Shown here: positions 16,564 to 23,726 of the stretch, piece by piece
Position numbering within the stretch: position 1 is the stretch's first letter
How the letters are laid out: each line of letters opens with the position of its first letter
DNA from: an uncultured Oscillospiraceae bacterium
GTDB taxonomy: Bacteria; Bacillota; Clostridia; Oscillospirales; Oscillospiraceae
Length of the DNA stretch: 24,018 bases
Reading direction: 5' to 3'
Assembly (NCBI GenBank): GCA_934661735.1
Contig: CAKUJN010000027.1
Span: forward strand, 1 to 24,018
Made by a program: the position numbers and the translations under genes
Notes under the pieces: model-generated
The model's input: the letters and a program-made list of their open reading frames with translations, nothing else
Told to the model about the DNA's origin: nothing
Database searches by the model: none

Positions 16564-17481
16564 CTACTCCTGCATCGCCAGCGCCAGCAGGCGCTCGTTT
16601 TCCCCGCACAGCTGCTCCAGCTGCGAAAGCGGAAGCGGATTTTCGCCAAGCCCCGCCTCAATGGTAAAGCCAGGCCGGCGGAAGCGCTGGATAAACCAGT
16701 CCTTATAGCCGCCGTTTGCCGACTCCGGCGGCACGTCCTCCAGCGCATAGCCGGACACGGCCGAAAACGCCGCGGCCAGCTGCTCGCCCCTGGGCAGGCG
16801 CAGTGCGCCGAAGCGGTGATAAATGACGCGTCCCTGCGTGTGCCACGCCAGCACCAGATCGGGGTGCACACAGCAGGTATAGCCCGCCAGCGCCATCGTC
16901 TCCGGCTCGCTCAGCGGGCGCGGCCCTGGGTAATCGCGCGGCGCCGGCGCGCTTATGCCAAGCTCTGCCTTGATCCGCCGCGCATCGTCCCATCCGGCCG
17001 GATAGTTCAGATTCAGATCCGTTCCGTCCAGATTCGCTTTCCAGCCGGACGGAAACGGAATATCCGGATACCGCGCGGCAATCTCCCGCGCGGCGCGGTA
17101 TTCCGCCGAATCCGTTGCAATCGCGCCCGTGACCAGATCAACGCCGTCCGGATTGACCATCGGAACGGCGTAGATCATGGCGTTGTGATACAGCTCTCCG
17201 GCCGGAACGCCGCCGAATGTGCCGCCGCAGCACAGTGCGCGGCAGTAGCGCTCAATCAGCTCCCACAGCATCATGCTGGTGATGTACTCGTTGGCGTGGT
17301 GCCCCGCCGTCAGCAGGAGCTTGGTGTCGCCCTGCCCGATCTGAAGCGCCTCGACAGCCCGTCCGTGCGCCGTTTTCGTCAGCGTTTTGGAATAGACGAA
17401 CGGATACTCCGCACGAAGGCGGCGCAGCCGTGCGGTCTGTAATCCTGATGTCAGCGGCTGAAGCCGCCAGAACTGTTCCAT
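16564..17481 (-). CDS. M14 family zinc carboxypeptidase, gamma-D-glutamyl-diamino-acid endopeptidase-like
   Basis: The 305-residue protein has the zinc ligands of the M14 family: HANE (His62, Glu65) after LLLTAG, and His214 in LAWHTQG. The catalytic Glu275 lies in FTIEAGLGENPLP, a signature of the bacterial gamma-D-glutamyl-L-diamino acid peptidase group that trims peptidoglycan peptides. The substrate-binding stretch reads DLNLNYPAGWDDAR (155-168). No signal peptide is visible, so it probably acts on wall fragments in the cytosol during recycling. ATG at 17481 is chosen because GGAGGGG lies 7 bases upstream; longer in-frame starts reach into a non-coding repeat-like stretch. That ribosome binding site sits in one arm of an 18-bp hairpin, so translation may be structure-controlled. 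Confidence 0.88.
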   Translation of the reverse strand: MEQFWRLQPLTSGLQTARLRRLRAEYPFVYSKTLTKTAHGRAVEALQIGQGDTKLLLTAGHHANEYITSMMLWELIERYCRALCCGGTFGGVPAGELYHNAMIYAVPMVNPDGVDLVTGAIATDSAEYRAAREIAARYPDIPFPSGWKANLDGTDLNLNYPAGWDDARRIKAELGISAPAPRDYPGPRPLSEPETMALAGYTCCVHPDLVLAWHTQGRVIYHRFGALRLPRGEQLAAAFSAVSGYALEDVPPESANGGYKDWFIQRFRRPGFTIEAGLGENPLPLSQLEQLCGENERLLALAMQE

Positions 17482-17484
17482 AAG

Positions 17485-17521
17485 AAATCCCCTCCGGCAT
17501 ACAGTATGCCAGAGGGGATTT
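17485..17521 (-). promoter_or_regulatory. Hairpin burying the M14 gene's ribosome binding site
   Basis: Positions 17485-17502 and 17504-17521 are inverted repeats over 18 bases with one mismatch and a one-base centre. On the minus-strand mRNA the 3' arm contains GCCGGAGGGG, the ribosome binding site of the gene starting at 17481. The hairpin is followed by TTTCTT, so it could alternatively act as a weak terminator for transcripts arriving from the M18 gene. Confidence 0.65.
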
Positions 17522-17689
17522 GCATATGCAGTCGGAAGCGCGCACCCGCCGTCCGGAGTTTTCAGCCCGCTGGAACGTGCCTCTCCCGTCTCCATTCGGC
17601 GCGAGATTTTCCGGCAGAAGAAGGCGCAAGGACGAAGGCGTACCGCGTGTACGTCGAGTCCGAAGCAACGCACTTATGCCGGAGAAGAT
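17487..17689. repeat. ~200-bp non-coding element bounded by inverted repeats
   Basis: CTCCGGCATA at 17492-17501 and TATGCCGGAG at 17675-17684 are perfect reverse complements, and similarity extends to ATC and GAT just outside, giving imperfect ends of about 18 bases. The interior (about 17522-17670) has no frame with a ribosome binding site and no promoter I can identify. It fills the gap between the M18 and M14 genes. Confidence 0.55.
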
Positions 17690-17698
17690 CCGCCAGCC

Positions 17699-19087
17699 TT
17701 ACATGGATTCAAAAATCGCCTTCATGCAGCGATACGTCATATAACAGTCCAGCTTCGCCACCGTCTCGAACGGCGCGTGCATCGACAGGACCGGCACGCC
17801 CGCGTCAAGCGTATCGATGTTGCGTTTGGCCATGAATTTGGCGACGGTACCGCCGCCGCCGGCGTCGGTTTTGCCGAGCTCGGCCATCTGCCACATGACG
17901 CCGTTGTCGTTGAGGAGCTTGCGGACCTTTCCGACAACCTCGGCAGAGGCGTCGGACGCGCCGCCCTTGCCGCCGGCGCCGGTGTACTTGCAGAGGCCCA
18001 CGCCATAGTTGACATAGGCGCTGTTGCGGCGCTCATAGACCTCGGCAAAGTTCGGGTCATAGGCGGCCGTCACGTCGGCGGAAAGGCAGAACGAACGCTC
18101 AAGGCACTCGCGCAGGTCGACGTTCTGGGTGCGGCACAGGTCCGCCATGAAGGTCTCAAAGGCCTCGCCCTGCATGCCGGAAACGCCCTCGGAGCCGATT
18201 TCCTCCTTGTCGGCGAAGATGCACACGGCGGTCTTTGCCGGATGCTCCACGGCAAACAGGGCGGCAAGCTCGGCATAGGCGCAGACGCGGTCGTCGTGGC
18301 CATACGCGCCGATGAAGCTGCGGTCAAGGCCGATGTCGCGCGCGTTGGCGGCGGGGACGGCTTCCAACTCGGCGGAGATGAAGTCCTCCTCGGTGATGCC
18401 GTATTTCTCATGCAGCAGGCGCATGACGGCCAGCTTTACGCGGTCGGAGCCCTCGTCGTCTGCCTCGGGACGGCCGCCGATGAGAATGTTCAGCGATTCG
18501 GACGGGATGGCCTCATTGAGGGGCTTTTTGCCCTGCTCGCGGCCCAGATGCGGCAGAAGGTCGTTGATCACCAGCTGTGGGTCGGCGGGGTCGGAGCCGA
18601 TGTTGACAAACACCTCGCTGCCGTCGCGGCGGACGACCTTGCCGTGCAGCTCCAGCGGGACAGTGACCCACTGATACTTGCGGATGCCGCCGTAGTGGTG
18701 CGTCTTGAAATAGGCCATCTCTGCGTCCTCATACAGCGGATTGGGCTTGAGGTCCAGACGCGGGGCGTCGGTATGGGCCGCGCCGATGTTCGCGCCGCTG
18801 CTCAGCGGCTCGCTGCCGATGACAGCCAGCATGATCGCCTTGCCGCGGTTGTTGCAGTAGACCTTGTCGCCGGCCTTCAGCGCCATGCCGCGCTGAAACT
18901 CAACGAAGCCGCGCGCCTCCGCCAGCCGGATGGCGGAAAAAACGCACTCACGCTCGGTCTTGGAGGCGTCGAGGAATTTTTTATAGTCCTCGCAGTACGC
19001 GTTCATTTCCTGTTCTTCCTGCGCCGTCAGGCGGTCATAGCCGTTCTTCGGCTGATAGAGCAGCTTTGCACGTTCTTCTTTTGTCAT
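17699..19087 (-). CDS. M18 family aspartyl-type aminopeptidase
   Basis: The 462-residue protein is a full-length M18 metallopeptidase. Metal and catalytic positions are visible: His105 in AHTD, Asp265/Asp266 in YGHDDR, Glu295/Glu296 in KEEIGSEG, Asp338 in SADVTAAYD and His437 in MHAPFE. M18 enzymes form cytosolic dodecamers with two metal ions and remove N-terminal residues, often acidic ones, from peptides. There is no signal peptide. Its ATG overlaps the coaE stop (ATGA), so it is translated as the last gene of the prfA-tsaC-coaE chain. No strong terminator follows at once; the hairpin at 17485-17521 is the first candidate. Confidence 0.92.
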   Translation of the reverse strand: MTKEERAKLLYQPKNGYDRLTAQEEQEMNAYCEDYKKFLDASKTERECVFSAIRLAEARGFVEFQRGMALKAGDKVYCNNRGKAIMLAVIGSEPLSSGANIGAAHTDAPRLDLKPNPLYEDAEMAYFKTHHYGGIRKYQWVTVPLELHGKVVRRDGSEVFVNIGSDPADPQLVINDLLPHLGREQGKKPLNEAIPSESLNILIGGRPEADDEGSDRVKLAVMRLLHEKYGITEEDFISAELEAVPAANARDIGLDRSFIGAYGHDDRVCAYAELAALFAVEHPAKTAVCIFADKEEIGSEGVSGMQGEAFETFMADLCRTQNVDLRECLERSFCLSADVTAAYDPNFAEVYERRNSAYVNYGVGLCKYTGAGGKGGASDASAEVVGKVRKLLNDNGVMWQMAELGKTDAGGGGTVAKFMAKRNIDTLDAGVPVLSMHAPFETVAKLDCYMTYRCMKAIFESM

Positions 19088-19689
19088 GGCTGATTCTCCT
19101 TTACAATCTGATCAATCAGTTGATTTGCATGTATGGAAAACTCCTCTGGGGAGATTTCTCCGTTTTCCAGAATATAGCGGCAGTGTTCGCGGTAAAACGC
19201 GTCCGGCTTCTGCGCATGGATGCGCATGGCGGCATAGCGCTCATCGATTCCGTCGCGCGCCATGATGCGCCGCAGGCGCACCGACTCGGGCGCAAGGACG
19301 GCAACCGTGACGCTGCACAGCGCCGCAAGCCCGCTTTCCATCAGGTTGATTGCGTCGACGGCGAAAAGCGTGCATCCCGCCGTGCTCGCACGCGACTGGA
19401 TTTCCCGAACGGCACGGCAGACGTGGAAAAAAACAATCCGGTTAAGCCGCTCCAGCTGCTTTTCGTCGGAAAAGACGCGCGCGCCAAGCGCTTTTCGGTC
19501 CAGACTCCCGTCGGGGAGAAACACTGCGCCGAACGCGTCCGTCAACGCAGCGCGCAGTGCGCCGTCCGTGCGCAGCAGGTCATAGTACAGCGCGTCACAG
19601 TCCACAACCTCGCCGCCGCGGGCCTCGATCCGGCGCAAAAACGCCGTTTTACCGCAGCCGGTGCCGCCGGTCACGCCGATGGTCAGCAT
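19084..19689 (-). CDS. coaE: Dephospho-CoA kinase
   Basis: The 201-residue cytosolic kinase phosphorylates the 3'-hydroxyl of dephospho-CoA with ATP, the last step of coenzyme A synthesis. The P-loop GGTGCGKT lies at 8-15 after MLTIGVT, and VVDCDALYYDLL (28-39) carries the conserved Asp32 of the substrate site; the LID region with RIMARDGIDERYAAMRI follows in the C-terminal half. The start at 19689 has GGAGG 7 bases upstream and overlaps the tsaC stop by seven bases (ATGCTGA). A longer frame begins at 19773 but its extra residues are not family-like. Length is typical. Confidence 0.92.
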   Translation of the reverse strand: MLTIGVTGGTGCGKTAFLRRIEARGGEVVDCDALYYDLLRTDGALRAALTDAFGAVFLPDGSLDRKALGARVFSDEKQLERLNRIVFFHVCRAVREIQSRASTAGCTLFAVDAINLMESGLAALCSVTVAVLAPESVRLRRIMARDGIDERYAAMRIHAQKPDAFYREHCRYILENGEISPEEFSIHANQLIDQIVKENQP

Positions 19690-20732
19690 TCCCCCGCCTC
19701 CACCACATGAAAGCCCGCCGCCTTTTTCAGGCGGTTGCCGATGGCAAGGCCAAGTCCCGCGTCGTCGGGGCACTGGGCGTAGATTTCCGAAACCGCCGTC
19801 GCGTCAAACGCGCGCAGCGCGTCAAAAACGCGGCGCGCCTGCTCGGACTTGTCCCCCTCAGGGCCAAGGTCGTGGACGACCTGCTCGGGAAACAGCGCCG
19901 CAAACTCGGAAAAGCAGATCACGCCCGCGCCTGCCGGCGCGTGCGCGCGGATATATCCGGCGCTCTTTACGCCGTCGCCGGTCACAACCGTGACAGGCGC
20001 CTTCGGCGCATAGTGGCGGTATTTCATGCCCGGCGCCTTCGGGCGCTCGTCGCCGGTCATCAGCTGGGTGATGCACCTGTCCACAATCACCTCGCCAAGG
20101 ACGCTTTGCAGCGCCTCCAGCGGAAGCCCGCCCGCCCGCAGCAGGCGCGGCGGCGTACACGTCAGGTCGATAATCGTGGACTCCACGCCCACGCGGCACG
20201 GCCCTCCGTCAAACACGCCGTCGATTTTTCCGTCCATGTCCTCCATCATGTCCGCAGCCGTGGTGGGGCTGGGACGGCCGGAGGTATTGCCCGATGGCGC
20301 AGCGACAGGCACGTCTGCCGCGCGGATGAGCGCCAGCGTGACCGGATGGTTCGGACAGCGCACGCCGACCGTATCCAGCCCGCCGGTTGTGCGCGCCGGC
20401 ACAATTTCCCGCTTCGGCAGGATCATGGTCAGCGGCCCCGGCCAGAATGCCTCCGCCAGCCGGTAGGCGCTTTCCGGCACCTCGCGGCAGTAGCGCGGAA
20501 GCCAGCTGCTGTCCGGCACATGGATGATCAGCGGATTGTCCTGCGGACGGCCCTTGGCCTCATAGATGCGGCGGCAGGCGTCGGCGTCCAGCGCATTTGC
20601 GCCCAGACCGTAGACCGTCTCGGTGGGAATGCCGAGCAGGCCGCCGTTTTTCAGAATCTGTGCGCCGCGCGCGATATTTTCATCGGAAAATTCCGTAAAA
20701 AGCGTGGTTTTCAAAGAAACATCCTCTTTCAT
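19683..20732 (-). CDS. tsaC: L-threonylcarbamoyladenylate synthase (Sua5 long form)
   Basis: The enzyme makes threonylcarbamoyl-AMP from threonine, bicarbonate and ATP for the universal t6A37 modification of ANN-decoding tRNAs. At 349 residues it is the long Sua5 type: a YrdC-like catalytic domain (about 10-210) with IPTETVYGLG (35-44), KGRP (60-63, conserved Lys and Arg) and SGNTSGRPSPT (147-157), then the linker PGMKYRHYAPKAP (234-246) and a C-terminal Sua5 domain to the end. The start codon overlaps the prfA stop as ATGA. Grouping with prfA is common in Firmicutes and links tRNA modification with translation termination. Confidence 0.94.
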   Translation of the reverse strand: MKEDVSLKTTLFTEFSDENIARGAQILKNGGLLGIPTETVYGLGANALDADACRRIYEAKGRPQDNPLIIHVPDSSWLPRYCREVPESAYRLAEAFWPGPLTMILPKREIVPARTTGGLDTVGVRCPNHPVTLALIRAADVPVAAPSGNTSGRPSPTTAADMMEDMDGKIDGVFDGGPCRVGVESTIIDLTCTPPRLLRAGGLPLEALQSVLGEVIVDRCITQLMTGDERPKAPGMKYRHYAPKAPVTVVTGDGVKSAGYIRAHAPAGAGVICFSEFAALFPEQVVHDLGPEGDKSEQARRVFDALRAFDATAVSEIYAQCPDDAGLGLAIGNRLKKAAGFHVVEAGEC

Positions 20733-21799
20733 TGCTCCGAATGCTGAAGCTTTTCGGCCTGATCGGCCGTGACCAGCGCGTCGATCAGCTCGTCCAGATT
20801 GCCGTCCATGATCGAATCGATCTTATACAGCGTCAGTCCGATGCGGTGATCGGTCACGCGGCCCTGCGGGAAATTATACGTCCGGATGCGCTCGTTGCGC
20901 ATGCCGGTGCCGACCTGACTGCGCCGCTCGCTGGTCACGGCGGAGCTGATGCGCTCCTGCTCGATCTGATAGAGCTTGGAGGCCAGCATCTGCATACAGC
21001 GTTCGCGGTTCTGCACCTGCGAGCGCTCCTCCTGACACGAGACGACAATGCCGCTGGGCTTGTGAATCAGACGCACGGCGGATGAGGTCTTGTTGATGTG
21101 CTGGCCGCCTGCGCCGGACGAGCGGAACACCTGCATCTCGATGTCCTCGGGCCGGATATCGACCTCCGCCTCCTCCATCTCGGGCAGAACCGCGACCGTC
21201 GCGGTGGAGGTGTGGACGCGCCCGCCGGATTCGGTCTCGGGCACGCGCTGGACGCGGTGGACGCCGGATTCAAATTTCAGGCGCGAATACGCGCCGTCGC
21301 CGTGAATCATGAAGTCGGCCTCCTTCACGCCGCCAAGCTCCGTCTCGTTATAGTTGAGCAGCTCGACCGTCCATCGCCGCGAATCGGCGTACATCGTGTA
21401 CATGCGGAACAGACTGTGCGCAAACAGCGCGCTCTCCTCGCCGCCAACGCCGCCGCGGATCTCCATGATAACGCTTTTTTCATCGTTCGGGTCGCGCGGC
21501 AGAAGCAGCAGCTTCAGCTCCTGCTCCAGCTGCTCAAGCCGCGTCTTTGCCTCGGAGAATTCCTCCTGACACAGCTGCTTCATCTCCGCATCCAGCGGCG
21601 AGGCCATCATCTCCCGCAGATCGGCAAGCTCCTGTTCGGTTTTTCGGTAGCTGCGGTAGGCGGTGATGATCGGCTCCAGCTGCTTCTGCTCCTTCATCAG
21701 CCGCGCCGCGGCTTTCGGGTCGTTGTAAAATTCCGGCTGCGCCATGCGTTCGGCAGCCTCCAGATATCGTTCCTCAACCAGTTTCAGTTTGTCCAGCAT
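20729..21799 (-). CDS. prfA: Peptide chain release factor 1
   Basis: The 356-residue protein recognises UAA and UAG and triggers peptide release on the ribosome. The catalytic GGQ is at 231-233 within SSGAGGQHINKTSSA. The codon-recognition tripeptide region reads RVPETESGGR (185-194), the Gram-positive form of the RF1 motif, and there is no SPF that would indicate RF2. The tail TGMRNERIRTYNFPQGRVTD is typical of RF1. GAGG lies 5 bases before the start. It is the first gene of a tightly overlapped operon with tsaC, coaE and an M18 aminopeptidase. The methyltransferase gene prmC, often next to prfA, is not in this stretch. Confidence 0.96.
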   Translation of the reverse strand: MLDKLKLVEERYLEAAERMAQPEFYNDPKAAARLMKEQKQLEPIITAYRSYRKTEQELADLREMMASPLDAEMKQLCQEEFSEAKTRLEQLEQELKLLLLPRDPNDEKSVIMEIRGGVGGEESALFAHSLFRMYTMYADSRRWTVELLNYNETELGGVKEADFMIHGDGAYSRLKFESGVHRVQRVPETESGGRVHTSTATVAVLPEMEEAEVDIRPEDIEMQVFRSSGAGGQHINKTSSAVRLIHKPSGIVVSCQEERSQVQNRERCMQMLASKLYQIEQERISSAVTSERRSQVGTGMRNERIRTYNFPQGRVTDHRIGLTLYKIDSIMDGNLDELIDALVTADQAEKLQHSEQ

Positions 21800-21858
21800 A
21801 AAAACCTCGGCGCCACGTCAAAAATATGCCCGTACAGGCAGAAAATCACATTGCTGAT

Positions 21859-21887
21859 ATTGTAACCGATTTTCGATGCAACGTCAA
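21859..21887 (-). promoter_or_regulatory. Promoter of the prfA operon
   Basis: Minus strand reads TTGACG (21882-21887), a 17-base spacer and TACAAT (21859-21864), about 60 bases ahead of the prfA start. It is close to consensus and lies in the divergent gap with the deacetylase gene. Confidence 0.82.
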
Positions 21888-21942
21888 ATCTTCCGCAGAA
21901 AAATGCGCATACTAATCGTGAATACGGAAAGGACGATGCGAT

Positions 21943-22659
21943 ATGAAACGGCGGTTTGCCGCGATTTTTTTCTGCTTTCTGATGCTTCCGGCCTTGACGG
22001 CGGGTGCCGCCACGTCCGACCGGCCAAAGGGCTATATGGCGCTGACCTTTGACGACGGTCCCTCCGGCCCGATTACCGAGGCGCTTCTGGACGGCCTGCG
22101 CAGCCGCGGTGTGAAGGCGACGTTTTTTGTCTGCGCCTATCGCGTGGCGCGTTATCCGCAGGCGCTGTGCCGCGCCGCGGCCGAGGGCCATGAAATCGGC
22201 CTGCACAGCTGCTGTCACGACTATATGCACCAGCTGCCGCGCGAGGTGGTATACGACGACCTGTGCGAAAATATCGAGGCGGTGCGCGAATGCTGCGGCG
22301 TGACGCCGCGCCTGTTCCGGCCGCCGGGCGGGCTGTACTCCGAAGCGCTGACACAGGCGGCAAAGGACGCCGGTCAGGCAGTGATTCTGTGGTCGGTCGA
22401 CCCGCGCGACTGGGACAAAGAGGCCAGCCGCCACAGCCTCAGCGCCATTTTGCAGCACGCCGAGGACGGCTCGGTGATTCTGATGCACGAGCTTTCCATG
22501 CGCTCGGTGGAGACGGCGCTGGCCGCGGTCGACGCACTGCAGGCGCAGGGCTATGAATTCTGCACCGTGTCCGAGCTGGCGCGCGCCGCCGGAATCGTGC
22601 CGGAGGCCGGAGCGGTTTATTCCAGCTTCCCGACACAGCAGACAGACCCGTGCAAATAA
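21943..22659 (+). CDS. Secreted polysaccharide deacetylase (CE4 / NodB domain)
   Basis: The 238-residue protein starts with a signal peptide (MKRR, hydrophobic run, likely cleavage near TAGAA at about residue 22). The NodB domain has the five CE4 motifs: TFDDGP (35-40, Asp37 and Asp38), HSCCH (88-92, zinc ligands His88 and His92), RPPGG (126-130), DPRDW (153-157) and ILMHE (179-183, His182). It should remove acetyl groups from peptidoglycan GlcNAc/MurNAc or another extracellular polysaccharide, which in Gram-positives often gives lysozyme resistance. AAAGGA lies 9 bases upstream of the ATG. It is a single-gene unit divergent from prfA; I see no confident promoter, only a weak CATACT at 21908-21913. 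Confidence 0.92.
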   Translation: MKRRFAAIFFCFLMLPALTAGAATSDRPKGYMALTFDDGPSGPITEALLDGLRSRGVKATFFVCAYRVARYPQALCRAAAEGHEIGLHSCCHDYMHQLPREVVYDDLCENIEAVRECCGVTPRLFRPPGGLYSEALTQAAKDAGQAVILWSVDPRDWDKEASRHSLSAILQHAEDGSVILMHELSMRSVETALAAVDALQAQGYEFCTVSELARAAGIVPEAGAVYSSFPTQQTDPCK

Positions 22660-22662
22660 GCG

Positions 22663-22691
22663 GCCGGCCGGCGCATTTTGCGCCGGCCGGC
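22663..22691. terminator. Hairpin between convergent genes
   Basis: A perfect 13-bp stem (22663-22675 with 22679-22691) lies four bases past the deacetylase stop and 21 bases from the carbamate kinase stop. There is no T-run on either strand, so it may end both transcripts only weakly or protect their 3' ends. Confidence 0.55.
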
Positions 22692-22712
22692 AGTTCTGTA
22701 TGAAAAGCAGTA

Positions 22713-23648
22713 TTACATATGCACGGCCGTGCCGGTTTTGCCGGCAATGCCGTCCTTTGCCTTCTCCAGCAGGGTGATCAGCGCCGTGCGGCCTGCCTTG
22801 GACTCGGCAAACGAAACGGCAGCCTGCACCTTGGGCAGCATCGAGCCAGGCGCGAACTGACCCTCGTTGGCGTATTTACGCGCCTCGTCGGGTGTCAGGT
22901 CAGACAGCCACCGCTCGTTTTCCTTGCGGAAGTTGATGGCGACCTTTTCCACAGCGGTCAGAATGATCAGCATGTCGGCGTCCAGCAGCTCGGCCAGCTT
23001 TGCCGACGCAAAGTCCTTGTCGATGACAGCGGGCGTACCATAGAGTTTGCCGTCTCTGCGCACGACGGGAATGCCGCCGCCGCCGACCGTGATGACGACC
23101 GTACCGGCATTGACCAGCGCCTGCACCGTGTTCTTTTCGATGACGTCGATGGGCTTCGGCGAGGGAACGACCTGACGATAGCCGCGGCCGGCGTCCTCAA
23201 CCATGGTATAGCCCTTTTCCTTTGCGATGCGCTCGGCGGTCTCCTTGTCATAGAACGCGCCGACGGGCTTGGTGGGCTTCTGGAAGGCGGGGTCGTCCTC
23301 GGAAACCAGCACCTGCGTCACAACGGTGGCCACGTCCTTGACCATGCCGCGCGCAGCAAGCTCGTTGCCGATGGCGTTTTGCAGATGATAGCCGATGTAG
23401 CCCTGGCTCATTGCGCCGCACTCGGGGAACGGCATATCGGACTTGATCGCGCCGGCCTCGGCGGCGGTGGACATGCCCAGATTGATCATGCCGACCTGCG
23501 GACCGTTGCCGTGGGCGATAATGACCTCGTTGCCCTCGGCGATCAGATCGACGATGGGCTTCGCGGTCTCACGGACCAGCGCCAGCTGCTCGGCCGGCGT
23601 GTTGCCCAGGGCGTTGCCGCCCAGAGCGATAACGATGCGTTTTGCCAT
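22713..23648 (-). CDS. arcC: Carbamate kinase
   Basis: The 311-residue enzyme has the family's landmarks: IALGGNAL (7-14), AHGNGPQVG (45-53), VPSPKP (161-166), VTVGGGGIPV-like block (187-195), DKDFASAKLAELL (210-222) and GSMLPKVQA (268-276). It normally runs in the catabolic direction, transferring phosphate from carbamoyl phosphate to ADP to yield ATP, ammonia and CO2. ATG at 23648 is chosen because AAGAGG lies 9 bases upstream. The gene follows a YgeW-like carbamoyltransferase, which could generate its carbamoyl phosphate. This matches the ygeW/yqeA pairing seen in anaerobic purine or ureido-compound breakdown more than the arginine deiminase arcABC order. Confidence 0.95.
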   Translation of the reverse strand: MAKRIVIALGGNALGNTPAEQLALVRETAKPIVDLIAEGNEVIIAHGNGPQVGMINLGMSTAAEAGAIKSDMPFPECGAMSQGYIGYHLQNAIGNELAARGMVKDVATVVTQVLVSEDDPAFQKPTKPVGAFYDKETAERIAKEKGYTMVEDAGRGYRQVVPSPKPIDVIEKNTVQALVNAGTVVITVGGGGIPVVRRDGKLYGTPAVIDKDFASAKLAELLDADMLIILTAVEKVAINFRKENERWLSDLTPDEARKYANEGQFAPGSMLPKVQAAVSFAESKAGRTALITLLEKAKDGIAGKTGTAVHM

Positions 23649-23671
23649 AACGAAATACCTCTTATTGTGGA

Positions 23672-23697
23672 ATGGCGGGAGCATGCGCTCCCGCCAT
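23672..23697 (-). other. Intercistronic hairpin between ygeW-like and arcC genes
   Basis: A perfect 11-bp stem ATGGCGGGAGC with GCTCCCGCCAT (23672-23682 with 23687-23697) lies in the 78-base gap. No T-run follows on the minus strand, so it looks like an mRNA stabiliser or processing site rather than a full terminator. Confidence 0.5.
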
Positions 23698-23726
23698 ATT
23701 GTTTTGTGCAGTTTTGTGGAATTCTA

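Noticed and set aside
15533..16609. Several 60-140 codon frames in the repeat region whose translations resemble one another (for example LRRPAFS, EKVGKK)
   Set aside because: They resemble each other because the DNA repeats; none has a ribosome binding site, and the hairpin structure explains the similarity better.
17007..17021. DLNLNYP in the M14 peptidase instead of the DLNRN form of classical carboxypeptidases
   Set aside because: The gamma-D-glutamyl endopeptidase branch tolerates variation here and the zinc ligands and catalytic Glu are intact, so it is not a sign of inactivation.
17482..17673. A longer start for the M14 gene
   Set aside because: The 64 extra residues are Arg/Cys/Pro-rich, would be read through the inverted-repeat element, and have no ribosome binding site, whereas ATG at 17481 has a strong one.
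17777..19093. A 438-codon plus-strand frame over the M18 gene
   Set aside because: No ribosome binding site or domain; the opposite strand encodes a complete M18 peptidase.
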